The notes below the pieces were generated by a model. It did no database searches, was not told the DNA's origin, and saw only the letters and a list, made by a program, of their open reading frames with translations. A stretch of DNA of 64,000 nt from Streptomonospora nanhaiensis. Its GTDB lineage: Bacteria > Actinomycetota > Actinomycetes > Streptosporangiales > Streptosporangiaceae. The translations under genes were made by a program, and so were the position numbers. Positions 19,343 to 28,881 of the stretch are shown piece by piece. The stretch's first letter is position 1, and every line of letters starts with the position of its first letter. Where the stretch lies: contig NZ_JACCFO010000001.1 in assembly GCF_013410565.1 (NCBI RefSeq), forward strand, positions 2,356,001-2,420,000, read 5' to 3'.

Positions 19343-21547
19343 ATGAGCGTCCCCACGCCCGTTCCGACGACCGAGATCGACCGCCTGGTCGAGGGCCGCC
19401 ACCACGACCCGCACAGCCTGCTCGGCGCCCATCCCGGCCCCGACGGGGTCGTCGTGCGCGCCCTGCGCCCGCTGGCCCGGTCGGTGCACGCGGTGCTGGC
19501 CGACGGCACCCGGGTCGAGCTGCGCCACGAGCACCGGGGGGTGTTCTCCGGCGTGCTGCCGGGAACGGCGGTGCCCGACTACCGGCTGGCCGTGGCCTAC
19601 GACGGCGCCGGCGAGTCGGTCGGCGACGACGGCTACCGCCACCTGCCCACGCTGGGCGACCTCGACCTCCACCTGATCGGCGAGGGCCGCCACGAGGAGC
19701 TGTGGCGCGCCCTGGGCGCCCATACGCGCCGCTACCCCTCGCCCATGGGCGAGGTCGCCGGGGTGGGGTTCGCGGTGTGGGCGCCCGGCGCGCAGGGGGT
19801 CCGGGTCATCGGCGACTTCAACCACTGGGACGGCACCGCCCACCCCATGCGCTCGCTGGGCTCCAGCGGGGTGTGGGAGCTGTTCGTGCCCGGCCTGGGC
19901 GACGGCGCGCTGTACAAGTACCAGATCCTGGGCCGCGACGGCGTGTGGCGCGACAAGGCCGACCCGATGGCCTTCGCGACCCAGCGCCCGCCCGAGACCG
20001 CGTCGGTGGTGTTCACCTCGCGCCACCAGTGGCGCGACGACTCCTGGCTCTCGGAGCGCAAGACCCAGGAGTGGACCCGGCGGCCGATGAGCGTCTACGA
20101 GGTCCACCTGGGCTCGTGGCGCCCGGGCCTGTCCTACCTGGAGCTGGCCACCGAGCTGGTGGCCTACGTGCGCGAGATGGGCTTCACCCACGTGGAGTTC
20201 CTTCCGGTGGCCGAGCACCCCTTCGGCGGGTCGTGGGGCTACCAGGTGACCTCCTACTACGCGCCGACCTCGCGGTTCGGCTCGCCCGACGACTTCCGCG
20301 CCCTGGTCGACGAACTGCACCGCGCCGGGATCGGCGTGCTGGTGGACTGGGTGCCGGCGCACTTCCCCGACGACGCGTGGGCCCTGGCGCGCTTCGACGG
20401 CTCGCCCACCTACGAGCACCCCGACCCCCGGCGCGGCCGCCACCCCGACTGGGGCACGCTGATCTTCGACTACGGCCGCCGCGAGGTCCGCAACTTCCTG
20501 GTGGCCAACGCCCTGTTCTGGCTGGAGGAGTTCCACATCGACGGCCTGCGGGTCGACGCCGTGGCGTCCATGCTGTACCTGGACTACTCCCGCGGCGACG
20601 GCGAGTGGACCCCCAACGTCCACGGGGGCCGCGAGAACCTGGAGGCGCTGGACTTCCTCAAGGAGCTGAACGCCACCGCCTACCGGCGCAACCCGGGGAT
20701 CATGATGGTCGCCGAGGAGTCCACCGCCTGGCCCGGGGTCACCCGGCCCACCGACTCCGGCGGCCTGGGGTTCGGGTTCAAGTGGAACATGGGGTGGATG
20801 CACGACACCCTGGAGTACCTCAAGCGCGACCCGGTGCACCGCCAGTACCACCACGGCGAGGTCACGTTCTCCATGGTCTACGCCTACAGCGAGAACTACG
20901 TGCTGCCGCTGTCCCATGACGAGGTCGTGCACGGCAAGTCCTCGCTGCTGTACAAGCTGCCGGGCGACGAGTGGCGGCGCTTCGCCGGCCTGCGCGGACT
21001 GCTGGGCTACATGTGGTCCCACCCCGGCAAGCAGCTGCTGTTCATGGGCGGCGAGATCGGCCACGGCGATGAGTGGTCGCACGAGGCCGGGGTGCAGTGG
21101 TGGCTGCTGGACCACGCCTACCACCGCGGCGTCAAGGCGCTGGTGGCCGACCTCAACCGGGCCTACCAGACCAGTCCGGCGCTGTGGTCGCTGGACACCG
21201 AGCCCGCCGGGTTCACCTGGCTGGACGGCGGCGACTCCGGGGGCAACACGCTGTCGTTCCTGCGCCACGGCGAGGACGGTTCGGTGATGGCCTGCCTGGT
21301 GAACTTCTCGCCGGAGCCGCGCACGGGCCGCCGTCTGGGGCTGCCGCGCGCCGGGGCCTGGCGCGAGGTGGTCAACTCCGACGCGCGCGTCTACGGGGGC
21401 GGCGGGATCAGCGCGGCGCCGGGCGCCGAGGCCGGCGAGGGCGCCGTGGTGGCCGAGGACCTACCCGGGCACGGCCAGCCCGCCTCGGCCGAGGTGGTGT
21501 TCCCGCCGCTGGCGGCGGTGTGGCTGGCGCCGGTCGAGCGGGCCTAG
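19343..21547 (+). CDS. glgB: 1,4-alpha-glucan branching enzyme
   Basis: 734 aa. Introduces alpha-1,6 branches. Order: N-terminal N1 domain, CBM48 ([20 protein letters not shown]), GH13 catalytic domain, C-terminal beta domain. Active residues Asp405 ([12 protein letters not shown]), Glu458 ([10 protein letters not shown]) and Asp526 ([11 protein letters not shown]) fall at the same numbers as in E. coli GlgB. It lies 100 bases after mak, likely in the same transcript, and ends at a strong bidirectional terminator. Confidence 0.97.
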   Translation: MSVPTPVPTTEIDRLVEGRHHDPHSLLGAHPGPDGVVVRALRPLARSVHAVLADGTRVELRHEHRGVFSGVLPGTAVPDYRLAVAYDGAGESVGDDGYRHLPTLGDLDLHLIGEGRHEELWRALGAHTRRYPSPMGEVAGVGFAVWAPGAQGVRVIGDFNHWDGTAHPMRSLGSSGVWELFVPGLGDGALYKYQILGRDGVWRDKADPMAFATQRPPETASVVFTSRHQWRDDSWLSERKTQEWTRRPMSVYEVHLGSWRPGLSYLELATELVAYVREMGFTHVEFLPVAEHPFGGSWGYQVTSYYAPTSRFGSPDDFRALVDELHRAGIGVLVDWVPAHFPDDAWALARFDGSPTYEHPDPRRGRHPDWGTLIFDYGRREVRNFLVANALFWLEEFHIDGLRVDAVASMLYLDYSRGDGEWTPNVHGGRENLEALDFLKELNATAYRRNPGIMMVAEESTAWPGVTRPTDSGGLGFGFKWNMGWMHDTLEYLKRDPVHRQYHHGEVTFSMVYAYSENYVLPLSHDEVVHGKSSLLYKLPGDEWRRFAGLRGLLGYMWSHPGKQLLFMGGEIGHGDEWSHEAGVQWWLLDHAYHRGVKALVADLNRAYQTSPALWSLDTEPAGFTWLDGGDSGGNTLSFLRHGEDGSVMACLVNFSPEPRTGRRLGLPRAGAWREVVNSDARVYGGGGISAAPGAEAGEGAVVAEDLPGHGQPASAEVVFPPLAAVWLAPVERA

Positions 21548-21555
21548 CGCGGCGC

Positions 21556-21585
21556 GCGCCCGGCGCCCCCGGGGGCGCCGGGCGC
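21556..21585. terminator. Perfect 30-bp palindrome, bidirectional terminator
   Basis: GCGCCCGGCGCCCCC immediately followed by its exact reverse complement, between the converging glgB and lipoprotein genes. There is no loop bases in the DNA; the RNA would open a few central pairs. Confidence 0.75.
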
Positions 21586-21602
21586 CGCCCGCGCGAGCCG
21601 CC

Positions 21603-22280
21603 TCAGCGGTCGTTGTAGGCGGTGACGTCCATCGAGGCGGCCACCTCGTCGTAGAGCGTGGAGTACTGCGCGTCGACCGACCACACGTACACCGCGACGT
21701 CGCTCTGCGGCAGGAACCACAGGCGCACCTCGAAGGTGTCGTCGTTCTGGCAGGTGACCTCCCACACGCGGTGGTGGGACTTCAGGCCGTCGGCGTGCTG
21801 GGCCAGCCCCTGGGGGTCGTCGACCGGCACCTTCTCGGCCCCGGCCACGCCCACGTCGGCGGCCGCGGCGGTGGTGAGGCTGCGGCACTTGTCGGGGGTG
21901 GAGGCCCAGCCGTTGGCGGCGTCGTACTGCTTGCGCGGCCACTTGTTGGGATCGTTCTCGGCCACGTGCGGCAGCACCTGGATCGCGCCGTAGCCGCAGC
22001 CGTCCTGGCCGGGCGGGCGCATGCACAGGGTGCCGCCGGTGTTGTCGACGCTCCAGTTCTTGGGCGCGTTGATCTTGATGCCCTCGACCTCGACCGGGGT
22101 GAAGCCCTCGGCCGGCGGGGGCTCGGCCGCGGCGACGACGGCGCTGTAGGAGGACTCCGGTTCGGGGCCGCCGCCGGAGCCGCCCGAGCCGCCGCCGCAG
22201 GCGGTGAGCAGGACCAGCGCCGCCACCGCGGCGCCGGCCGCGGCGGCCGAGGACCGCACCGAACCCGACGTGCCGGACAT
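21603..22280 (-). CDS. Predicted secreted lipoprotein, unknown function
   Basis: 225 aa. Signal peptide with lipobox LLTAC (cysteine near residue 28), then a Gly/Ser linker and an extracellular domain of about 170 residues containing four or five cysteines (TLCMRPPG, DGCGYG, DKCRSL, VTCQND) that could form disulphides. KINAPKNWSVDN and VRLWFLPQSDVAVYVWSVD suggest a beta-rich domain. No family recognised. ATG 22280 with AAGGGAAG upstream. Sits alone between glgB and sppA. Confidence 0.8.
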   Translation of the reverse strand: MSGTSGSVRSSAAAAGAAVAALVLLTACGGGSGGSGGGPEPESSYSAVVAAAEPPPAEGFTPVEVEGIKINAPKNWSVDNTGGTLCMRPPGQDGCGYGAIQVLPHVAENDPNKWPRKQYDAANGWASTPDKCRSLTTAAAADVGVAGAEKVPVDDPQGLAQHADGLKSHHRVWEVTCQNDDTFEVRLWFLPQSDVAVYVWSVDAQYSTLYDEVAASMDVTAYNDR

Positions 22281-22382
22281 GGGCTTCCCTTCTGCCTGCG
22301 GGGGTGACCACCCCGACGATAGCGGGCAATCGCGGCCTTCGCGTCATCCGGTCGCGCGGGCGGCAGCGGCTAGCCTGTGGGC

Positions 22383-24170
22383 ATGGTGGACGTCGCGAAG
22401 CTGCTCGAACCCGTGTCCCAGTACCGCCGGCGGCGCAGTGGGCCGCTGATCCTCGAACTCGACCTCACCGGGGGCCTGGCCGAGGAGGCCCCGGTCACCC
22501 CGCTCGGCGAGGTCGTGGCCCGCCGCCGCCAGCAGCTCCTCGACGTCGTCGAGGGCATCCGGCGCGGCGCCCAGGACCCCCGCGTCAAGGCGCTGGTCGC
22601 CCGGATCGACGGCCAGGCCCTGGGCGTCGCCAAGGTCCAGGAGGTCCGCGCGGCGGTGGCCGCCTTCCGCGCCGCGGGCAAGGAGGCCGTGGCCTGGAGC
22701 GAGTCCTTCGGCGAACTGGGCCCGGGCACCGTGAGCTACTACCTGGCGACCGCCTTCGACCACATCGCCCTGGTGCCCACCGGGTCGGTGGGGCTGACCG
22801 GCGTGAGCCTGGGCCAGACCTTCTACGGCGGCGCCGCCGAGCGGCTGGGCGTCCGCTTCGAGGGCGGCGCGCGCCACGAGTACAAGACCGCGCCCAACCG
22901 GTTCACCGAGCGGTCCTTCACCGAGCCCCACCGCGAGGTGGTCGAGCGGATCGTGCACTCGCTGACCGACCAGGTGGTCGAGGGCATCGCCGAGGGGCGC
23001 GGCCTCACCGCCGACCGGGTGCGGGAGCTGATCGAGCGCGGGCCGTTCCTGGCCGCCGAGGCGCTGGAGGCGGGCCTGGTCGACCGGCTGGCCTACCGCG
23101 ACGAGGTCTACGGCGACCTGCGGCGCCGCCACGGCGCCGGCTCCGGCGGCTCGGGGGGATCCGGCGGCTCGGCCGCGTCCGAGCGGGGCGGCGCGGACCC
23201 CGGCTCCTCCCCCGGCGGCGACGGCGGCGCGCGCCTGCTCTACGTGGGACGCTACCGGCACCGCGCCGCCGTGGCCGAGCGCGTGCCCGCCGCCCGCCCC
23301 GCCCCCTACATCGCGCTGATCACCGCCACCGGCATGATCACCTCCGGGCGCAGCCGCCGCTCCCCCCTCAGCGGCGCCACCATGGGCGCCGACACCGTCG
23401 CAGCGGCCCTGCGCGCGGCCCGCCGCGACCCCCACGTGCGGGCCGTGGTGTTCCGCGTCGACAGCCCCGGCGGCTCGGCGGTGGCCTCCGACCTGATCCG
23501 CCGCGAGGTCCGGCTCACCAGCGAGGCGGGCACACCCGTGGTGGCCTCGATGGGCGACGTCGCCGGCTCCGGCGGTTACTACGTCACGCTGGGCGCCGAC
23601 GCCGTCGTGGCCCGGCCCGGCACCATCACCGGCTCCATCGGCGTCTACAGCGGCAAGCCGGTGCTCACCGGGCTGCTGGAGCGCCTGGGGATCGCGGTCG
23701 AGCGGGTCGACGGCGGGCCGCACGCCGCGATGTTCGGCACCGACCGCGGGTTCAGCGAGTCGGAGTGGGAACGGGTCAACGCCCTGCTGGACGACGTCTA
23801 CGCCGACTTCACCGGCAAGGTCGCCGCGGCCCGGGGGCTGACCCCCGAGCAGGTCGACCGGGTCGCGCGCGGCCGGGTGTGGACCGGGCGCGACGCCTTT
23901 GAACACGGCCTGGTCGACGATTTGGGCGGCCTCCCGGCGGCGGTGCGCATCGCCCGCGAGAAGGCCGGGCTGCCCGGCGGGAGGCTGCGCGCCTTCCCCA
24001 CGGGCGGCGCCTGGGACCGGCTGGTGCCCGCCGACTCCAGCGAGGACCGCGCGGCCGCGCCCCGCTCCGGCCTGGTCCCCGCGCACGGCCTGCTGGGCGA
24101 GTTGGCGGTGCTGGCGGGGTGGCCGCAGGGCGCGCCGCTGGTGATGCCCGAGCGGTGGGAGGTCCGGTGA
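22383..24170 (+). CDS. sppA: Signal peptide peptidase SppA, long (67K) type
   Basis: 595 aa with two ClpP-fold halves, the E. coli-like double form. The catalytic pair is split between them: Lys168 in the N-terminal half (ARHEYKTAPN) and Ser396 in the C-terminal half (GDVAGSGGYYVT). A Gly/Ser-rich linker near 255-285 joins the halves. It degrades cleaved signal peptides at the membrane, although no clear N-terminal anchor is seen here. Start ATG 22383; a GTG six bases upstream is in frame. Its stop overlaps the next gene's GTG. Confidence 0.92.
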   Translation: MVDVAKLLEPVSQYRRRRSGPLILELDLTGGLAEEAPVTPLGEVVARRRQQLLDVVEGIRRGAQDPRVKALVARIDGQALGVAKVQEVRAAVAAFRAAGKEAVAWSESFGELGPGTVSYYLATAFDHIALVPTGSVGLTGVSLGQTFYGGAAERLGVRFEGGARHEYKTAPNRFTERSFTEPHREVVERIVHSLTDQVVEGIAEGRGLTADRVRELIERGPFLAAEALEAGLVDRLAYRDEVYGDLRRRHGAGSGGSGGSGGSAASERGGADPGSSPGGDGGARLLYVGRYRHRAAVAERVPAARPAPYIALITATGMITSGRSRRSPLSGATMGADTVAAALRAARRDPHVRAVVFRVDSPGGSAVASDLIRREVRLTSEAGTPVVASMGDVAGSGGYYVTLGADAVVARPGTITGSIGVYSGKPVLTGLLERLGIAVERVDGGPHAAMFGTDRGFSESEWERVNALLDDVYADFTGKVAAARGLTPEQVDRVARGRVWTGRDAFEHGLVDDLGGLPAAVRIAREKAGLPGGRLRAFPTGGAWDRLVPADSSEDRAAAPRSGLVPAHGLLGELAVLAGWPQGAPLVMPERWEVR

Positions 24171-24685
24171 GCGGGGCGGCCCCCTCGGTGGCCCCCGCCG
24201 CCTACACCGAGACCATGGCCCGCTTCGCCACCGGGGTGACCGTGCTCACGGTGCGCGACGACCGCGACGACATCGGCAGCACGGTGAGCGCCTTCACCTC
24301 CGTCTCGGCCGACCCCCCGAGCGTGCTGGTGGGGCTGGCCGCGCACAGCTACCTGTGCGAGGTGCTCGACGCCCAGGGCGCGTTCGCGGTGAGCGTGCTG
24401 GCCGCCGACCAGCGGGCGCTGGCCGGGCGGTTCGCCGCCGAGGGGCGGCCCAGCGCGCGCCTGCTGCTGGCCGAGGAGCCGCACCGGCGCGGCGAGCGCA
24501 CCGGCGCGCTGGTGCTGGAGGACGCCGTGGCGGCGCTGGAGTGCGTGGTGGCCCAGCGGGTGCCGGCCGGCGACCACGTGCTCTACATCGCCGAGGTGGC
24601 CGGGCTGCCCGACGTGGGCCGGGGGCGGGCCGACCAGGCCGGTCCGCTGCTGCGGTTCGGCGGGCGATACCGCACTTTGGGCTAG
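24167..24685 (+). CDS. Flavin reductase family protein (FMN-binding split barrel)
   Basis: 172 aa from GTG 24167, which overlaps the sppA stop (GTGA) and has GGGAGG upstream. Conserved blocks: MARFATGVTVLTVRDD, GSTVSAFTSVSADPPSVLVGL, AVSVLAADQRALAGRFA, and LRFGGRYRTLG at the end, all typical of flavin:NADH reductases that serve two-component monooxygenases. No partner oxygenase is nearby, so the physiological partner is unknown. Confidence 0.9.
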   Translation: MSGAAPSVAPAAYTETMARFATGVTVLTVRDDRDDIGSTVSAFTSVSADPPSVLVGLAAHSYLCEVLDAQGAFAVSVLAADQRALAGRFAAEGRPSARLLLAEEPHRRGERTGALVLEDAVAALECVVAQRVPAGDHVLYIAEVAGLPDVGRGRADQAGPLLRFGGRYRTLG

Positions 24686-24780
24686 CTCAAACTTTCTCTA
24701 GAGATAACCCTTCGCGTTCCGGCCGTAACCTCAATCTGTGCGTGCGGGCTAGTTCCGCGCGGGCCGTGGCGCGTCGTCCA

Positions 24781-24855
24781 ATGGAGGGTATGGATGGCTT
24801 CTACACGGCGCTGGGGATTCTGGTGGTCGGGCTCGTCCTCGCCATGATCCTCTGA
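24781..24855 (+). CDS. Tiny hydrophobic peptide ORF (24 aa, one membrane helix)
   Basis: From ATG 24781 (or ATG 24790) to TGA 24853-24855 the frame encodes a peptide of 24 (or 21) residues, of which TALGILVVGLVLAMIL forms a single membrane span. Third positions are GC-rich as in real genes. A GGAGGG lies too close to ATG 24790 for ideal use. A second overlapping frame (ATG 24793, 17 aa) has better ribosome-site spacing but an unremarkable sequence. Upstream there is TCTCTAGAGA (24694-24703), a palindrome. Speculative. Confidence 0.35.
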   Translation: MEGMDGFYTALGILVVGLVLAMIL

Positions 24856-25008
24856 GGTTCCCCGGCCGCCGGCGACCCCGCCCTCGATCGCGGCCACGGC
24901 CGCGCCCGCCACGACACCGAACCGGAACCGAGTACCGCACGTAGTACCACGGCGCCGCACCGCCCCCCGAGGGGACCGGTACGGCGCCGTCCGTGTCCGG
25001 GCGTCCGC

Positions 25009-25917
25009 TCAGGCCAGGCCGGCCTCCGCCAGCCAGTCGGCGGCCACCTCGTCGGCCTCCTCGTGGTCCACCTGCACCCGGGAGTCCAGCTCGGTCAGCG
25101 CCTCGGTGGTCAGCTCGGCCGAGACCGCGTTGAGCACGTCGCGGGCCTCCTGGTCGACCGCCTCGGCGTTGATGAGCGGCGTCACGTTCTGCGAGCCGAA
25201 CAGGTTCTCGGTGTCCTCCAGGGCGACGAACTCCCCCGAGGTGAACGCCGGGTCGGTGGTGAACAGGTTGGCGGCCTGGACGTCGCCGCCGCGCAGGCCC
25301 TCCACCAGCAGGTTGCCCTCCAGCGGGCGGAACTCCCCGAACTCCACGCCGTAGACGTCGGCCAGGCCCGGCACCCCCTGGGTGCGGGTCTCGAACTCGG
25401 CCGGCGCGCCCAGGGTCATGTCCCCGGCGGCGTCGGCGAGGTCGGCGATGCTCTCCAGGTCCTCCTCCTCGGCGGTCTCGCGGGTGACGGTGATGGAGTC
25501 CTTGTTCTCGGCGGGCGAGGACTCCAGGATCTCCAGGCTGTCGGGCAGGGCCGCGCGCACCGCCTCGTTGGTGGCCTCGGTGTCGCCGGAGGTCGCCTCG
25601 GGGTCGAGGTGGAACAGCAGGGCGCCGTTGTACTCGGGGAACACCGACAGGTTGCCCTCGGCGATCTGGTCGTAGTAGACCTCGCGGCTGCCGATGTCGA
25701 GCTGGGTCTCGACCTCGATTCCCTCGGCCTCCAGTGCCTGGGCGTAGATCTGCGCCAGCAGGGTGCTCTCGGGGAAGTTGGCCGAGCCCACCACGATGGG
25801 CCCGCCCCCGCCGCCGCCCTCGCCGGAGGGCGCGTAGGGGTCCTCGCCGCCGCCGCAGGCGGCCAGGAGCAGGACGAGGGGTACTCCGGCGATCGCCAGA
25901 CGCGTCGGGTTGCGCAT
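25009..25917 (-). CDS. opuCC: Osmoprotectant ABC transporter, substrate-binding lipoprotein
   Basis: 302 aa. Signal peptide with lipobox LLAAC, a Gly-rich linker, then an OpuAC/ProX-type domain (IVVGSANFPESTLLAQIYAQ, AEGNLSVFPEYNGAL, LFTTDPAFTSGEFVALED). Expected to bind glycine betaine, choline or similar quaternary amines outside the membrane. Last gene of opuCA-CB-CD-CC on the minus strand, 75 bases after the second permease. ATG 25917 with an AAGGTGG site. Confidence 0.93.
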   Translation of the reverse strand: MRNPTRLAIAGVPLVLLLAACGGGEDPYAPSGEGGGGGGPIVVGSANFPESTLLAQIYAQALEAEGIEVETQLDIGSREVYYDQIAEGNLSVFPEYNGALLFHLDPEATSGDTEATNEAVRAALPDSLEILESSPAENKDSITVTRETAEEEDLESIADLADAAGDMTLGAPAEFETRTQGVPGLADVYGVEFGEFRPLEGNLLVEGLRGGDVQAANLFTTDPAFTSGEFVALEDTENLFGSQNVTPLINAEAVDQEARDVLNAVSAELTTEALTELDSRVQVDHEEADEVAADWLAEAGLA

Positions 25918-25991
25918 GATCCACCTTCTTGTGTGTACGACGTGAGCGTGCGTGACGGGTTGGTGCGGGCGGGGTCGAGGGGGCGGGCGGT

Positions 25992-26675
25992 TCAACGGGC
26001 GGCCCCGGTCGGCGGGACGCGCAGGCCCTTGGCCACCACGAGCCGGCGCAGCAGCGCGAACAGGGCGGTCACGGCCAGCGCCAGCGCCACCACCAGCACG
26101 GAGCCGCCCAGGATCTGCTCGATCAACTGCTGGCGCTGGCCGTCGACGATGAACCGGCCCAGGCCGCCGATCCCCACGTAGGCGGCGATGGTGGCGGTGG
26201 CCACCACCTGGATGGCGGCGGTGCGCAGGCCCAGCAGGATCAGCGGCATGGCCAGCGGGACCTCCACGCGCCACAGGACCTCGCCCCCGCGCATGCCCAT
26301 GCCCGCGGCGGCGTCCTTGAGCCGGGGGTCCACCCCGCGGACCCCCTCGTAGGTGTTGACCAGGATCGGCGGCACCGCCAGGGCCACCAGCGCCACCAGG
26401 ACCGGCACCACGCCCAGGCCCAGGCCCAGCACCACCAGGGTCAGCACGCCGATGGTGGGCAGCGCGCGGGCGAAGTTGGCCAGGCTGATGGCGAGGAACC
26501 CGCCGCGGCCGGTGTGCCCGGTGAGCAGTCCCAGCGGGACGGCCAGCAGGGCCGACAGCGCCAGCGCCAGGCCGGAGTAGTAGACGTGCTCGGCCAGGCG
26601 CGCCCAGATCCCGGCCGGGCCCTGCCAGTGCTGGGGCTGGGCGAACCAGTCGGCGACGGCGGCGACGATGTTCAC
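25992..26675 (-). CDS. opuCD: Osmoprotectant ABC transporter, permease 2
   Basis: 227 aa, five or six membrane helices, with the binding-protein-dependent permease (EAA-loop) segment KDAAAGMGMRGGEVLWRVEV followed by PLAMPLILLGLRTAAIQVVATATIAAYVG. GTG 26675 overlaps the stop of permease 1 (GTGA). It forms the membrane channel with permease 1. Confidence 0.93.
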   Translation of the reverse strand: MNIVAAVADWFAQPQHWQGPAGIWARLAEHVYYSGLALALSALLAVPLGLLTGHTGRGGFLAISLANFARALPTIGVLTLVVLGLGLGVVPVLVALVALAVPPILVNTYEGVRGVDPRLKDAAAGMGMRGGEVLWRVEVPLAMPLILLGLRTAAIQVVATATIAAYVGIGGLGRFIVDGQRQQLIEQILGGSVLVVALALAVTALFALLRRLVVAKGLRVPPTGAAR

Positions 26676-27451
26676 GGGGCCTCCTCGGGCTCCGGCGCGG
26701 CGGTGCGGGGCGCGGCGGCGGCGCGGGCCGCCCGGTCGGCGGCGCGCCGGCGGCGGCCGGGGCGGGTATCGCGGCGGGCCCAGGGGGTCAGCGCGCGCTG
26801 GAGCAGCACCAGGCCCCCGTCGGCGGCGAAGGCGAGCAGCACCGAGAGCACGATGCCCACCACCACCGGCGCCGCGAAGTCGCGGTTGAAGCCGTCGGTG
26901 ATGAGCCCGCCCAGGCCGCCCAGGCCCACCAGCGAGGCCACGCTGACCATGCTGATCGTGGCCACCGACGCCACGCGCAGCCCGGCGATGATCACCGGCA
27001 GCGCCACCGGGAGCTCCACCAGCAGCAGCCGCCGCAGCGGGCCGAACCCCATGGCGACGGCGGCCTGGCGCACGTGGTCGGGCACCTGGGTGAGGCCGTC
27101 GACCACGTTGGGCACCAGGATGGCCAGGGTGTAGAGGGCCAGCGGGAGGATGGCCGTCCACGGCGAGAAGGCGGTGTAGGGCAGCAGCAGGAAGAACAGC
27201 GCCAGCGAGGGCACGGCGTAGAGCGTGTTCACGCCGGTGAGCACCGGCGGGTAGAGGACCCGGTAGCGCACGCTGAGCAGGCCCAGCGGGACCGCCGCCG
27301 CCAGGCCGATGGCGATGGCGGCCGACGACAGCAGCAGGTGCTCGCCCAGCAGCGGGGCGACGGGGTCGTCCAGGTTGGCCCAGCCCCACCTCCAGCTCTC
27401 CACCGCCCAGCCCCACAGGGGGTGCTCCGCGGCCGCCGCCTCACTACTCAT
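26672..27451 (-). CDS. opuCB: Osmoprotectant ABC transporter, permease 1
   Basis: 259 aa. Membrane domain similar to permease 2, EAA-type segment RQAAVAMGFGPLRRLLLVEL then PVALPVIIAGLRVASVATI. It carries an extra Arg/Ala-rich C-terminal tail of about 40 residues. ATG 27451 lies inside the end of the ATPase gene (8-base overlap), and its stop overlaps permease 2, so all subunits are translated in a coupled series. Confidence 0.93.
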   Translation of the reverse strand: MSSEAAAAEHPLWGWAVESWRWGWANLDDPVAPLLGEHLLLSSAAIAIGLAAAVPLGLLSVRYRVLYPPVLTGVNTLYAVPSLALFFLLLPYTAFSPWTAILPLALYTLAILVPNVVDGLTQVPDHVRQAAVAMGFGPLRRLLLVELPVALPVIIAGLRVASVATISMVSVASLVGLGGLGGLITDGFNRDFAAPVVVGIVLSVLLAFAADGGLVLLQRALTPWARRDTRPGRRRRAADRAARAAAAPRTAAPEPEEAP

Positions 27452-28640
27452 GGGCGCCGCCCCGCGCCGCGGCCCGCTCGGCCGCCGAGGGCCCGCCGGC
27501 GCGGTCCTGGGCCGGCGGCTCGTCGTCGCCGCCCACCGCCCAGATGGCCGCGCCCAGCTCGGTCTGGGCCACGGCGCCGCGCACCGTGCCGTCGTCGGCC
27601 ACCCCGACCGCGCGCCCGGCCGGGGACAGCACGGCGGCGTCCAGCGCGGCGCGCAGGGAGTCGGTGGAGACGGTGAAGACGTGGCCGTAGCCCACCAGGT
27701 CGAGGGTGCCCAGGGTGCGGTGGCCCTCGGTGGCGGCCAGCGCCTCGGCGGCGACCCAGCCCAGCGGCCGGCGCCCGGAGTCGACGACCAGCAGCCAGGG
27801 CTCGCCCAGGCGCCGGGCGAGCGTGCCGGCCTCCTGGGCGGTCTGGTCGGCGGTGACGATGACATCGGTGCGCAGCCGCAGGTGGCGGGCGGGGAAGAAC
27901 GACAGCCGCCGCACACCCCGGTCGTAGCCCACGAAGGACTCCACGAAGTCGTCGGCGGGCTCGGCCAGCAGCCGCTCGGGCGTGGCGACCTGGGCCAGCC
28001 GGCCGCCGGGGCGCAGCACGGCGATGCTGTCGCCGAGCTTGACCGCCTCGTCGATGTCGTGGGTGACGAACACGATGGTCTTGTGCAGCTCGGCCTGCAG
28101 CCGCAGCAGCTCGTCCTGGAGGCCGGCGCGCACCACGGGGTCCACGGCGCTGAAGGGCTCGTCCATGAGCAGCACCGGCGGGTCGGCGGCCAGCGCGCGG
28201 GCCACGCCCACCCGCTGCTGCTGGCCGCCGGAGAGCTGGTGGGGGTAGCGGCGGGCGTGCTCGGGCTCCAGGCCCACCAGCTCCAGCAGCTCGTGTGCGC
28301 GCGTGCGGGCGCGGGACCTCGGCCAGCCCAGCAGCCGGGGCACGGTGGCGATGTTGTCGGCGACCGTGCGGTGCGGGAACAGGCCGGCCTGCTGGATGAC
28401 GTAGCCGATGGAGCGGCGCAGCACGGGCGGGTCCTGGCCGCGCACGTCCTGGCCGTCGATGGTGACCCGGCCGCCGGTGGGGTCGACCATCCGGTTAATC
28501 ATCCGCAGCGCGGTGGTCTTGCCGCTGCCCGACGACCCCACCAGGACCGTGGTGTTGCCGGTGGGCACGGTGAGGTTGAGGTCGTCCACCGCGACCGTGC
28601 CGTCGGGGTACTGCTTGGTTACACCCTCGAAGGTGATCAT
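27444..28640 (-). CDS. opuCA: Osmoprotectant ABC transporter, ATPase with CBS domains
   Basis: 398 aa. ABC domain: Walker A GSSGSGKTTALRM, Q-loop YVIQQAGLFPH, signature LSGGQQQRV, Walker B VLLMDEPFSAVD, H-loop VTHDIDEA. C-terminal CBS pair about residues 245-370 (LLVVDSGRRPLGWVA; GVADDGTVRGAVAQT), which in OpuA/OpuC ATPases senses ionic strength or nucleotides. First gene of the operon; 240 bases of upstream DNA should contain the promoter. Confidence 0.95.
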   Translation of the reverse strand: MITFEGVTKQYPDGTVAVDDLNLTVPTGNTTVLVGSSGSGKTTALRMINRMVDPTGGRVTIDGQDVRGQDPPVLRRSIGYVIQQAGLFPHRTVADNIATVPRLLGWPRSRARTRAHELLELVGLEPEHARRYPHQLSGGQQQRVGVARALAADPPVLLMDEPFSAVDPVVRAGLQDELLRLQAELHKTIVFVTHDIDEAVKLGDSIAVLRPGGRLAQVATPERLLAEPADDFVESFVGYDRGVRRLSFFPARHLRLRTDVIVTADQTAQEAGTLARRLGEPWLLVVDSGRRPLGWVAAEALAATEGHRTLGTLDLVGYGHVFTVSTDSLRAALDAAVLSPAGRAVGVADDGTVRGAVAQTELGAAIWAVGGDDEPPAQDRAGGPSAAERAAARGGAHE

Positions 28641-28881
28641 GGCGTGCTGGTGTCTCCTCGGGCGGTCCGCGGGGCGGGCGTCGTGGTCCGTCGGGCTGCG
28701 GCGGTGCGGTGGGCCGGTGCCGGGCGCGGAGCCGGAACGGCTCGGACGGGTCGGGCCGGTGATGGTGTGGTTTGGCGGGTCTTCGCCTGCTTGGCGGTCG
28801 ATTGCGCAGGTCCGTCGCGCCGGTAAGCGGTACCCGTCCAGCCCGGCTCCAAACCGCGCCGCGCCGCACGGCGCGCGCGGT

